Origin: Muscardinus avellanarius
Taxonomy: Eukaryota > Chordata > Mammalia > Rodentia > Gliridae
Assembly (NCBI GenBank): GCA_963383645.1
Contig: OY726571.1
Location: 21,131,599-21,195,598 of the forward strand
Length of the DNA stretch: 64,000 bases
Direction: 5' to 3'
The position numbers and the translations under genes were made by a program. This document shows, piece by piece, positions 55,626 to 64,000 of this stretch (its first letter is position 1; every line of letters starts with the position of its first letter). The notes below the pieces were generated by a model, which ran no database searches, was not told the DNA's origin, and worked only from the letters and a program-made list of their open reading frames with translations.

Positions 55626-56252
55626 CCCTTCTCCTTCTCTTCATGACCTTTCTCATATGTTGCCTTCACACGGTGTTTTACTAAGCATCCTGTATTCCCC
55701 ATTGGTGCATTCTGTTTGAATGCTTTCCAAGCAGATAAGCAAGAGCTGAGGTTGCATAAAATATCTTTAAAGTCTCCAACTCAGCATCGTAGATGGTGTC
55801 ATGAGACTAGGATGCATCAATAACATTTGGAGGAGTTAAGTCCTGCATTTTTTTCTTCCGGGTCTCCCTTCAAGTCTCCATCTCCACCTACCATCCCTTG
55901 ATACTTGTCATGTACACAAGCAACAGGTACACCTACCCATATACACATTCATACTCACAACTATCAAACTTTTCTTGTCAGAGGGGTCAGGTTAGCTAAA
56001 AAAGAAAATTATTCTTGTAGAACTGAAGTTTAGTTTAACTAAGTTTATAATCATGTCCTTTTTTTATTTATGCTATTTAATTTGAGAAATTCTCTTCATT
56101 GGGGGAGATAGAGTAATCAATCCTGACCTGATATTTAGATTATTTAAGTATATGGATGCATTAACTATATATCTAGTAATAATCAAGAGGCCCACATGTC
56201 ACAGGAAGAAGTTTGAAGTTCAAAAAATGTTAGGACCAAATAAAATTTGTAG
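55626..56252. other. Unique sequence
   Basis: Nothing recognised. Confidence 0.5.
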
Positions 56253-56458
56253 AGCCAGGCATAATAGCACATACTTGTAATCCCAGTACTTGGGAGGCTG
56301 AGACAGAAGAATCACAGTTGTTCAAAGCAAGCCACTGCAACTTACAGAGACCTTCAGCAACCTAGTGAGATCCTATCTCCAAATAAGAAATAATCTTAAA
56401 CAGGGGGTATAGCTTGGAGGTAGAATGCCTCTAGGTTCAATTTCCAGGACCAAAAAAT
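56253..56458 (+). mobile_element. B1-ID dimeric SINE, diverged
   Basis: AGCCAGGCATAATAGCACAT ... GTATAGCTTGGAGGTAGAAT ... AGGTTCAATTTCCAGGACC. Confidence 0.88.
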
Positions 56459-56719
56459 AACAACACCAAAATATTAAGTTTGAATCATTCTCATTTTAAA
56501 GTTATACTGTAAATAAACATCTCATCTAAATTGCTTTAAGATTCAGTTCGCCTTTACTCAGTTTTTTTAAATAAATATACAACATATTAAAACATGTATA
56601 TATCAATTAGCTTTATGCTTTTTACATATACGATGAAGAGAAACAAGCTATTTGTTTTCTTGTTTTCACATTTTAAATACATTCTGCATTTTAAAGAGGT
56701 TTTAATTTGTTATGTACAT
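56459..56719. other. AT-rich sequence
   Basis: May be the far 3' end of the old L1 that follows. Confidence 0.4.
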
Positions 56720-57425
56720 TTATAGCTGTGTTTAACTGACATATTTTTCTTTTATACATTTAAATTACTTTTATAGCATTTTATAGTGATTTTGCCCACA
56801 GAACTCAGTTTTGAAAGCATTTTGCCCATAAAAGATAATACAATATTTCTTTTCTTCCCTTAATTTATAGTGACATGTTGACTTTGAGTTGCATTTCAGG
56901 CAATATATAAAGCATACATTTGAATGCTATTTAGTAAATTAGCATAGTTCTGTAATCATCAACCCAGTCAGTCTTTTGAACATTTCCATCATTATAAACA
57001 GGCCATTCACGCCCCTTTGCAGGCTGTCTTTTCTCTTCTGACCTATCCCACTTTCCTCAACTCTTCCTTTATACTAAAATTAATCTTCTTTGTCTCTGTA
57101 TACATGAACTCATAGAATACATTTTTCTTTAAATCCAGCTTCTTTATTTAATGTAATAACTCATAATCATCCATATTCTAGCATGTGTCATTAGTTTATG
57201 CCATTTTACTATTCAATAATATTCAGCTGAATGGAATGCCACTTTTTTTTCTATTTACCAGGTAATGAACATTTTGATTGTTTTAACTTTTTTTGTTACT
57301 CTGAATAATTCTGCTATGAAAACTCAGGTAGACATTTTTGTGTAGACAGATGTTTCTATTATTTGGGAGGCAGATACCTGGGCAAAGAATGTTCAGAATG
57401 TAAAGAACACATATATTTACAATTT
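56720..57425 (-). mobile_element. Old L1, 3'UTR and ORF2 C-terminus (segment 1)
   Basis: Reversed ancient L1: TAATCATCAACCCAGTCAGTC, GAACATTTCCATCATTATAA, CAATAATATTCAGCTGAATGG, TCTGCTATGAAAACTCAGG. It continues at 58.02 kb after an inserted L1. Confidence 0.72.
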
Positions 57426-58015
57426 TAGTTAACATTTAAAGCAAGTACTATCAAATTTTAAAAATGTAATATAATTCCTTCTATCCTTTCCAGTCATAAT
57501 GAAATGAAAGTAGAAATCAGCAACAGGAAAATCAAAAGAATACATGAGTGATATACTTTTGAATGAGTACTGGATCACCAAATAAGTTAGAGGATAAATA
57601 AAAAATGTTATAATTAAATCAAAATAGAAACACAGTATACTAAAATCTAGGGTATATTCTCAAGGCAGTTTTAAGATGTATAGCACTTGAGTATCCACAT
57701 AAGAAAAACAGAAAATTACCAAATAAATAACCTGATGACACAGCTCAAGTACCTCAAAAAAAAAAAAAAAAAAAAAAAAGAAAAGAACAGACTAGTCCCA
57801 AAGCCAGTAAAAGGCTGGAGATAAATAAATGATGAAGGAATCACTTCAGTTGACAACATGTATTCAGGTGAAAATACCAGTGTCAATCTCAATATTCTGT
57901 ATGGGGAAGGGGGCAGTGGGGAGGGAGCTGAGGTAAAGCCCACCAAGCACGTGCACATGTATACCACTACCACTGTCACACATTATGACGTGAGACTATA
58001 GTGCTAAACTTTTCT
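57426..58015 (+). mobile_element. L1 fragments in plus sense, inserted in the old L1
   Basis: 57426-57750 reads like L1 ORF2 (GAAATGAAAGTAGAAATCAGC, TGAATGAGTACTGGATCACC). After a poly(A) run (57754-57779), 57860-58010 is a type III L1 3'UTR (CAATCTCAATATTCTGTATG, GGGAGGGAGCTGAGG). They may be two separate pieces. Confidence 0.65.
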
Positions 58016-59118
58016 AACTGGTAGTATCATTTCACATTCCTTCTAAGTAATGGACAAGTTTTTCAATTTTCCCACACTCTTACCAATTTTTTCCCCTTTT
58101 CATTAGTATTAGTACAGCCCTCTAACTGGTCATGAAGTGATAACTCTGCCAAAGCCCTATTTTAATTTTATTTTTAAACAGAGTTTCACTTAGTTTCTGA
58201 GGCTGGCCACAAGCCTGTGATCCTGTCTCTCCTGTCTCACTGTGGTTTAAATATGCATTTTCCTAATAAATAATAATGATAAGTATCTTTAAATTTATTT
58301 ATTAGCCACTTCTTGGGTATCTTTTGAGGTGAAGTAGATATATAATTTTCTTTTTTCTTTAATGGCCCATCTCACTAAAATTGAGTTTCATAATTCTTTA
58401 TATATTCTATATATAAGTCCTTTATCAGATATCTAATGTTGAAATATTTTCTCTGCAGCTATGTGGCTTTTTTATCTTAATAGTGTATTTTGAAGGACAA
58501 TTATTTTCATCTTTAATTCATTTTTTAATTATGTTTTCGATGTTCTATTTTAGAACTCTTTGCCCAACCTAGGTCTTAAAAATTGTCTAAATTTTTCTAA
58601 AGTTAAAATTTTATCTTCTACCTTTTCACCAACAATCCAGTGATATATGAAGGGTTTATGGTTTGTTATATTTGTTTGTTTGTTTGTTGTAGAAGTACAG
58701 TTTTTGTTTTGCTTTGTTTTGTTTTGGTGGATAGTTATTGAATGAAGTAACGTTTAAATTTGTCTTTGCGCATGTGAACTTCCAGTGGTTGCTACACTAT
58801 TTGTTGAAAGGATGATCTTGGTTTCTTTGTTGAAAATCAACTGAACAGACACATAAACTTTCTATACACAATTCTATTCCATGTATCTAAATTCTTATGT
58901 CTCACACTGTGTATTACTATACTTCATGATAAATTTATCCTGAGTTAAAATTTCTCATGAATTTATAGCTTCATGATAAATTTGTCATAGGTATTATAGA
59001 TTCTTTGCATTTTCATAAATTTTAGAATTAGCATGCCCATTTCTGCAAAATGCCTGCAACAATTTATACAGAGATAGCCATTCTTAACAACACTGAATCT
59101 CTTCAAAACTATTCTGAG
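58016..59118 (-). mobile_element. Old L1 ORF2 (segment 2)
   Basis: Reversed ancient ORF2: TATTAGCCACTTCTTGGGTA, TATATAAGTCCTTTATCAG, TTTGTTGAAAGGATGATCTTGG, TTCTTAACAACACTGAATCTC. A SINE fragment sits inside at 58.15 kb. Confidence 0.8.
58153..58242 (-). mobile_element. SINE left-half fragment
   Basis: GCCCTATTTTAATTTTATTT, TTTAAACAGAGTTTCACTTAG and GAGGCTGGCCACAAGCCTG belong to the reversed B1-ID SINE; both ends are missing. Confidence 0.7.
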
Positions 59119-59323
59119 AGTCGAGCACGGTGGTGGACACTTGTAATCCCAACACTTGGGAGGCAGACACAGAAGGATCGAGCAGGTTCACAGCCAGCCT
59201 CAGGGACTTGGTGAGGCCCTCTGCAACTTAGTGAGACCCTGTTTCAAAGTAAAGAATAAAAAATAAGGTGAAGGTGTAGATTGGAGGTAGAATGCCCCTG
59301 GGTTCAATCCCCAGTACCGCAAA

Positions 59324-59354
<31 letters not shown>

Positions 59355-59357
59355 ATA
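59119..59357 (+). mobile_element. B1-ID dimeric SINE with (AAAT)n tail
   Basis: GAGCACGGTGGTGGACACTTG ... TGTAGATTGGAGGTAGAATG ... GGGTTCAATCCCCAGTACCG, then AAAT repeats (59322-59356). Confidence 0.93.
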
Positions 59358-59840
59358 TAAAAATTCTGAGATTCCATCTAAATCCATTCAGAATGGTAAT
59401 CATCAAGAATACAAATAATAAAAGCTGATGAGGTTGTGGGAAAATAGGGACTTTATTACACTTTTGGCGGGACTGCAAACTAATACAGAATGGAACTACC
59501 AAATGATCCTACAATAGCACTCCTAAGCATCTTTTCAAAGGGATTGAAATAATAATGTTATGATGATATTTGCATATCTATGTTCATAGCAGCACAAGTC
59601 ACAATAGCCAAATTATGGAACCAGCCTAGGTGTCTGTCAACCGATGAAAAGATCACATGACTTTGGTATATACACACAATGGAATTTTACTCAGCCATAA
59701 AGAACAAAACCACCTCATTTGCAGGACAAAAATGGATGGAACTCCAGAATATTATACTAAGTGAATTTTTGGCCAGTCTCAAAATATAAGTAGATGTATG
59801 CTTCCTCTTATATGTGGAAGGTAGAGAGATATTCAGAAAT
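59358..59840 (+). mobile_element. L1 ORF2 C-terminal fragment (outer copy, first part)
   Basis: GATTCCATCTAAATCCATTC, ATGAGGTTGTGGGAAAATAG, CACAATAGCCAAATTATGGA and TTACTCAGCCATAAAGAAC. It resumes after a nested L1 at about 60.31 kb. Confidence 0.85.
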
Positions 59841-60308
59841 AAAGATGGATTACAAAACTATGGGATGTGTACACAATGGAATTTTACTCAGCCATGAAGA
59901 ACAAAATTACATCATTTATGGGGAGATGGATGGAACTGGAGAACATTACGCTAAGTGAGATTAGTCAGTCACAAAATGTAATAAATCAGATGTTCTCCCT
60001 AAGATTCGGGAGCTAGGAAGAAAAAGGGACATAGGAGGAACTCTAGACAAGGAAGAAGTAACCGAAGATGAGCAAATAAAGAGACCTAAATGAGGGAGGT
60101 GGGAGGGGGAAAGAGGAAAGTCCCCTAATATATATGATGTACATGCATACACATATCAAAGTCAATCACTAAGCCAAACATGAGAAGGAGGGAGGGGGAG
60201 GGAAGAGGTGGGAATTAGGGAAGGGCTAAAAAGGGATGTGTGCATGTAGGCTTCTACCACTTTGTACTCCATTAATGTGTATGACTGCAATGCACCAGTA
60301 AAAAATTT
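59841..60308 (+). mobile_element. L1 3' end, type I, nested in the previous L1
   Basis: Starts ATGGATTACAAAACTATGGG (5' truncation), passes the G-rich GGAGGGAGGGGGAGGGAA and ends GCAATGCACCAGTAAAAAAT. Very similar to the 7.1-7.36 kb copy. Confidence 0.88.
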
Positions 60309-60605
60309 TAAAAAAGAAAAGAAAGAAGGGTAGCATCAGATAAAAGAGTAGAGACGCCAATGGAGTGACTGAGGGAGATGTGGGAAGAGAGGAGGGGAAA
60401 GAAGTTGTAAGAATATAACACTTGAAATAATGCTATGAATGTACAAAATTATCAATTCCAATCTCAAAGATAGGCATGGGTAGGGAGAGAGAGTGGAACG
60501 GCCCTGATAGAAGGAGCATGAAGAACAGTGTGCATGTATTTCTCTGTCACTCTATACCCTAATAGGATGTAAAATTACAATGAACTATAATAAGAAAAAA
60601 AGTTA
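60309..60605 (+). mobile_element. L1 3'UTR (outer copy, second part)
   Basis: GTAGCATCAGATAAAAGAGT, CAATTCCAATCTCAAAGATAG and TAGGATGTAAAATTACAATG complete the L1 begun at 59.36 kb. Confidence 0.7.
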
Positions 60606-60629
60606 TCTATGCAGTATAGAAATTTTAAA

Positions 60630-60905
60630 AATCCATGAAAATAATGAAATGGCTCTCAATATGTTGATATTTTCCTTCCATTCTCTCAACAATGTTTTGA
60701 ATTTTCAGTATACAACCTTGTATGTTTTGTTAAATTGGTTCCCATTCCTTTTGCCCTCAATTCTAATGTGAACTGAATGCTGAAATTTATTTTAGTATTA
60801 TTAACTAATGGCATATAAAAGTGAAACTGATTTTTATACATCGCTCTACCAGTGAACTTGCTAAATTTGTTTACCAGCTCTAGAAGTGGTGCTGTGGATT
60901 CCTTA
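60630..60905 (-). mobile_element. Old L1 ORF2 (segment 3)
   Basis: TCTCAACAATGTTTTGAATTTTCAG, AAGTGAAACTGATTTTTATAC and TGAACTTGCTAAATTTGTTTACC are the reversed ORF2 stretch that follows segment 2. Confidence 0.8.
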
Positions 60906-61328
60906 GATCTTTTTTTTTGTATTGTAATTAATTAATTTTTTATCTTTTTCATTTTTACGTGGATCATATTGAAGTTGGCATACAATCAGACTGTGATTGG
61001 TGCCCTCTTCCCCCCTGCTTCCCTTTTTTCCCCTCCCAACAATGAGCGTCCAGGTTGACCATGCTACCTACATTCATACTTTTACACATATTCAAATGTA
61101 GCTCCTCCATTAATCAACCTCAGCCTTCTTTGTCTCCTACCCTTCCATTCTAGCTTTTCTGAGGTTCCCCTCCATTATCTGGAGTCGCTCTGGTATTCCT
61201 AATAGTCCCTAGTTTGGGCGTATTAGAGAAAACATATGTCCCTTCTCTTTTGGTGTTTGGCTGATCTCACTTAACATAATTTCTTCAGGTCTTTCCATCT
61301 TCTTGCGAATGACATGGTTTTGATCTTT
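60906..61328 (-). mobile_element. L1 3' end, type II, 5'-truncated
   Basis: GATTGGTGCCCTCTTCCCCC ... GTTTGGCTGATCTCACTTAAC, the same subfamily as the 36.5-41.9 kb L1. Flanked by GATCTTT at 60906-60912 and 61322-61328. Confidence 0.9.
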
Positions 61329-61377
61329 GTTAGGTCTTTCTGCATCCACAGTCATCATGTGTTACTAAAGAAAGATT
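61329..61377 (-). mobile_element. Old L1 ORF2 (short segment between insertions)
   Basis: TCTTTCTGCATCCACAGTCA links segments 3 and 4 of the old L1. Confidence 0.5.
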
Positions 61378-61577
61378 TAGCTGGGCGTGGTGGTGCATGC
61401 TTGTAATCCCTGTGCTTGGGAGGCGGGAACAGGAGGATCACGTAGGTTCGAAACCATCCTCTCTGGCTTAAGAGACCCTGTTTCCAAATTAAAATATAAG
61501 ATAGGTCTGGGACTGTAGCCCGGAGGTAGAAGAGTTTCCAGGAACCCCAGTACCACAAAAAAAAAAAAAAAAAAAAA
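61378..61577 (+). mobile_element. B1-ID SINE, short-linker subfamily
   Basis: AGCTGGGCGTGGTGGTGCAT, CTCTGGCTTAAGAGACCC, CTGTAGCCCGGAGGTAGAAG, TTCCAGGAACCCCAGTACC, poly(A). A nearly clean reference copy for this subfamily. Confidence 0.95.
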
Positions 61578-62060
61578 TTAGTTTTTTTCTTTCCAGTCTA
61601 GTACCTTTTAGTTTCTTTATCTTTTTTTGTTGTTGTTGTTTGTTTGTTATAGTGGTAAAAACTTCAATTCAACATTGAATAGTAGTGGTGAAAGCATTCA
61701 ACCCCACACCATTAAGCACAATGTCACCTGTAGTTTTTTCATAGATGGCCATTCTGATGGTGAGAAATGTTCCTTTCTCCCCTAGTTTCTCGGCAGTTTG
61801 TCATGAATATGCATTGAGTATTGTTAAATGATGATCATGTACTTTTGTCCTTTATCCTGTGAATATGAGGTAGTAATTAACCAATTAATGCATTGATGTA
61901 GATCTAATCTTGAATTTATAGGATAAATCCTACCTGGCTGTGGTATGTGATCTTTGCTATATATTGCTGGATTTGATTTGTTTTTATTTTGTTAATAGAT
62001 TTTTATATCGATATTCATGAGTAATACACACCCACAATTGTCTTTTAATATTTTTGGTTT
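61578..62060 (-). mobile_element. Old L1 ORF2 (segment 4)
   Basis: TTGAATAGTAGTGGTGAAAGC, TGATCATGTACTTTTGTCC, AGGATAAATCCTACCTGGC and TTCATGAGTAATACACACC follow the reversed ORF2 reverse-transcriptase region. Confidence 0.82.
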
Positions 62061-62153
62061 AGAAATTGTTGACATAAAATTAGTTGAAAAATAGAAACCC
62101 TGTTTCTATTTTCTGGAAGATTTGTGAAGCAATGAAATTATTTCTTTTATTTA
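62061..62153. other. Possible end of the old L1
   Basis: TTTTCTGGAAGATTTGTG is still L1-like; the boundary is unclear. Confidence 0.4.
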
Positions 62154-62373
62154 AGCTGGGCGTGGTGGTGCACACTTGTAATCCCAACATTCAGAGGCTG
62201 AGACTGGAGGATCGCGGTTCACCGACAGCCTCAGCTACTTAGTGAGGCCCTCCGCAACTCATTGAGACCCTGTTTCAAAATAAAGAAAAAAAAATTGGGC
62301 AGGGTGTGGAGCTTGGGGTTCGAATGCCTCTGGGTTCCATCCCCAGACTCACCAAAAAAAAAAAAAAGAAAGA
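62154..62373 (+). mobile_element. B1-ID dimeric SINE
   Basis: GCTGGGCGTGGTGGTGCACAC ... GTGGAGCTTGGGGTTCGAATG ... GGGTTCCATCCCCAGACTC, poly(A). Confidence 0.93.
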
Positions 62374-62543
62374 ATTTCTTTTTTAAACCTACAATAAAAT
62401 GTTTTCTTTTTATTTCTCTAAAGATTGATCGATCCAGAAATTCTGCTTCAATTCTGTTACATCATTTTCATGGGCTCTTCTCCAACAATCTAACCCACAC
62501 CCATAATGCCAACTTGTATTTTATTTTTATGTATTTGTTTAAT

Positions 62544-62716
62544 TTTGATGGTACTAGGAATGGAACCCTTCTACCTCCAGGCTACACTCCCAGACCTATT
62601 TTATATTTTTATTTGGAAACAGGGTCTCAGCAAGGCTGGCTTCGAACCTGTGCAATCCTCCTGTCTCTGCCTCCCAAGCGTGGGGATTACAAGGGTATGC
62701 CACCACGCCCGGCTCA
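62544..62716 (-). mobile_element. B1-ID SINE, short-linker subfamily
   Basis: GATGGTACTAGGAATGGAACC ... ATTTGGAAACAGGGTCTCAG ... CACCACGCCCGGCT. Confidence 0.92.
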
Positions 62717-62976
62717 ACTTGCATTTTATAAGCTGAGGACTTTCAAATACAAATCTCCAATTCAAACTTCACTCTTGAGCTTTATAATTATTTGTCCCCA
62801 ATGACTTAACTGGTATTTCAAATACCCAAATTATCCAATCTATGCTAATGGAATAAAAGCCAACGAGTTACACCAAGAATTACAGATTTAGCCACAAATA
62901 ACGTGAGCCAGTGCACATCCAATAATTACAGAATTTTATAGATACAAGGTCCAAAATATCTCCTGGACTGCTGTGT

Positions 62977-62978
62977 AT

Positions 62979-63016
<38 letters not shown>
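62977..63016 (+). repeat. (TG)n microsatellite
   Basis: A pure GT run. Confidence 0.95.
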
Positions 63017-63022
<6 letters not shown>

Positions 63023-63931
63023 CAAGCTATTCACTTGACAGCTTTTTTGTTCTTCTTTTGGGGACAGTGCCAACTAAGATTTTAACCAAGAGGCATCAAT
63101 TGAAATATTACATGTGGTCACTAGACTGCCTTCTAATTTAAGGCTGAGATCTTTAATCAATAGAAAGGACAGTATCCTCTAAAGTAACCTAGCTTCTAAA
63201 ACTATGTGTCACAGTCATAAAGAATAATAGAAATTATCCTATTGACATATACTTTTATTTTCTGAATTTTTCAGAGATAGAGAAGCCTTTTCTTGATTAA
63301 TTTTATGATGCCAATAATATCTAAGCCAAATACATTACAATGTAAAAGCTGTGTGCCTAAAGTTAACGCTGCACTTTCTTTCTATTAAAAAATGTATCCT
63401 GTTATTAGTTATTTCCTAAAAGAGGATTTTAACTCATCAGCTCTTCACCCAAAGCCTTAGATTTATTTATAAGGAGAATTATAATGTATATCTAAACGTG
63501 AGAGCCAAACTGTAAATAACTTTTCATGACCATGATTTTCTTTAATGTATACATTTGAGGGGCTGCCCATACCGTTTCCCTAAAATGTAATCTGTAAAAA
63601 ATAATTTTAAGAGAAAAAATGTTAAAGCTAAGTATACATATATAGAGAAGATAACACTCAGGGAAAGAAAGAAATGTCAAGGAGAAAAAAGAAATTTTTA
63701 CATCCCTATCCTTCAGAAAGTTAAGTGCAATACATTTATTTGCTGGATGAATTGATACTATAGTTAAAATCATACAAAGCAACTACAATAACATTTTCAA
63801 CCATCTGCATGTACTAATGGGCTGGATTCTCACGATTATATATTTAAGCTAACTGCTGTTAATAAAAATGACTGCTTAAAAAGAAAATCAGTTCACTTTA
63901 CAAATGAAACAACAGTTAATACCAATTACCA

Positions 63932-63945
63932 GTTGCCAAGGTAAC
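63932..63945. promoter_or_regulatory. RFX X-box-like motif
   Basis: GTTGCCAAGGTAAC fits the RFX consensus GTNRCC-N(0-3)-RGYAAC exactly, with a 2-bp spacer. RFX factors bind such imperfect palindromes in enhancers and ciliary-gene promoters. No promoter is visible nearby, so a distal element is the more likely setting. Confidence 0.4.
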
Positions 63946-64000
63946 TGCTGAATACTAAGAGGTGGGTATTTTGCTCTTTGGTTTATTCAATCTGCTTCCT

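Larger units (their letters stand above)
62717..64000. other. Repeat-poor sequence to the end of the window
   Basis: Apart from a (TG)n run (62977-63016), no repeat was recognised. The part from about 63780 to the end holds the X-box-like motif and may be conserved. Confidence 0.4.

Noticed and set aside
62262..62804. 180-codon plus-strand frame
   Set aside because: Crosses two oppositely oriented SINEs with unrelated DNA between; no domain.

Overview
This window is non-coding DNA from a placental mammal, almost certainly a rodent of the squirrel / mountain-beaver / dormouse side of the tree. The main evidence is about 32 copies of a dimeric SINE whose left half is 7SL/B1-like (GCTGGGCGTGGTGGTGCA type) and whose right half is tRNA/ID-like (A box TAGCTCAGAGGTAGAAT, B box GGTTCAATCCC). 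This B1-ID arrangement is known from those rodents and is not the Alu or murine B2 pattern. I recognised no complete host protein-coding gene. The best host-gene hint is a possible minus-strand last exon near 5.1 kb. The DNA is AT-rich and looks like a gene desert or a long intron.

Layout. 0-9 kb: mostly unique AT-rich DNA with a few SINEs, old LTR-like remnants (about 2.85-3.44 and 3.84-4.06 kb), the exon candidate (4.95-5.17 kb), a young-type L1 3' end (7.1 kb) and a MER2/Tigger-like DNA transposon (7.42-7.75 kb). 9-20 kb: a GC-richer patch with a perfect 26-bp palindrome, a degenerate three-unit tandem array (10.5 kb), MIR remnants, a dense SINE cluster (13-17.6 kb), and a clean class II ERV solo LTR with a 6-bp target duplication (19.15-19.58 kb). 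20-31 kb: an old L1 (21.2-22.3 kb), an L2 split by later insertions (23.8-25.4 kb), a repeat-poor AT-rich block (27.0-28.2 kb) and a 5'-truncated L1 (28.26-29.75 kb). 31-53 kb holds the most interesting material. Two copies (31.67-34.42 and 49.41-52.35 kb) of an unusual L1-derived element both carry 5'UTR + ORF1 + a ~0.9 kb antisense fragment of an older L1 + an L1 3' end, and both lack their own ORF2. Between them lie a nearly full-length L1 with intact ORF1 and frameshifted ORF2 (36.5-41.9 kb), a 5S rRNA retropseudogene with a 16-bp target duplication (35.89-36.0 kb) and assorted SINEs and L1 ends. 53-64 kb: MaLR-like LTRs, then one old minus-strand L1 (about 56.7-62.06 kb) broken up by younger L1s and SINEs, and finally repeat-poor DNA ending in a perfect RFX X-box-like motif.

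How the parts relate. The autonomous-type L1 lineage encodes the ORF1p/ORF2p type of machinery that would move the SINEs, the 5S copy and the ORF2-less composite elements in trans. The composite elements are the best candidate for a previously undescribed system: a HAL1-like non-autonomous family with a captured antisense segment. They share an internal stop at the same ORF1 codon but sit in unrelated flanks, and one copy has its own perfect target duplication. All family names were assigned by reading the sequence, without database searches, and most repeat boundaries are accurate only to about 5-20 bp.
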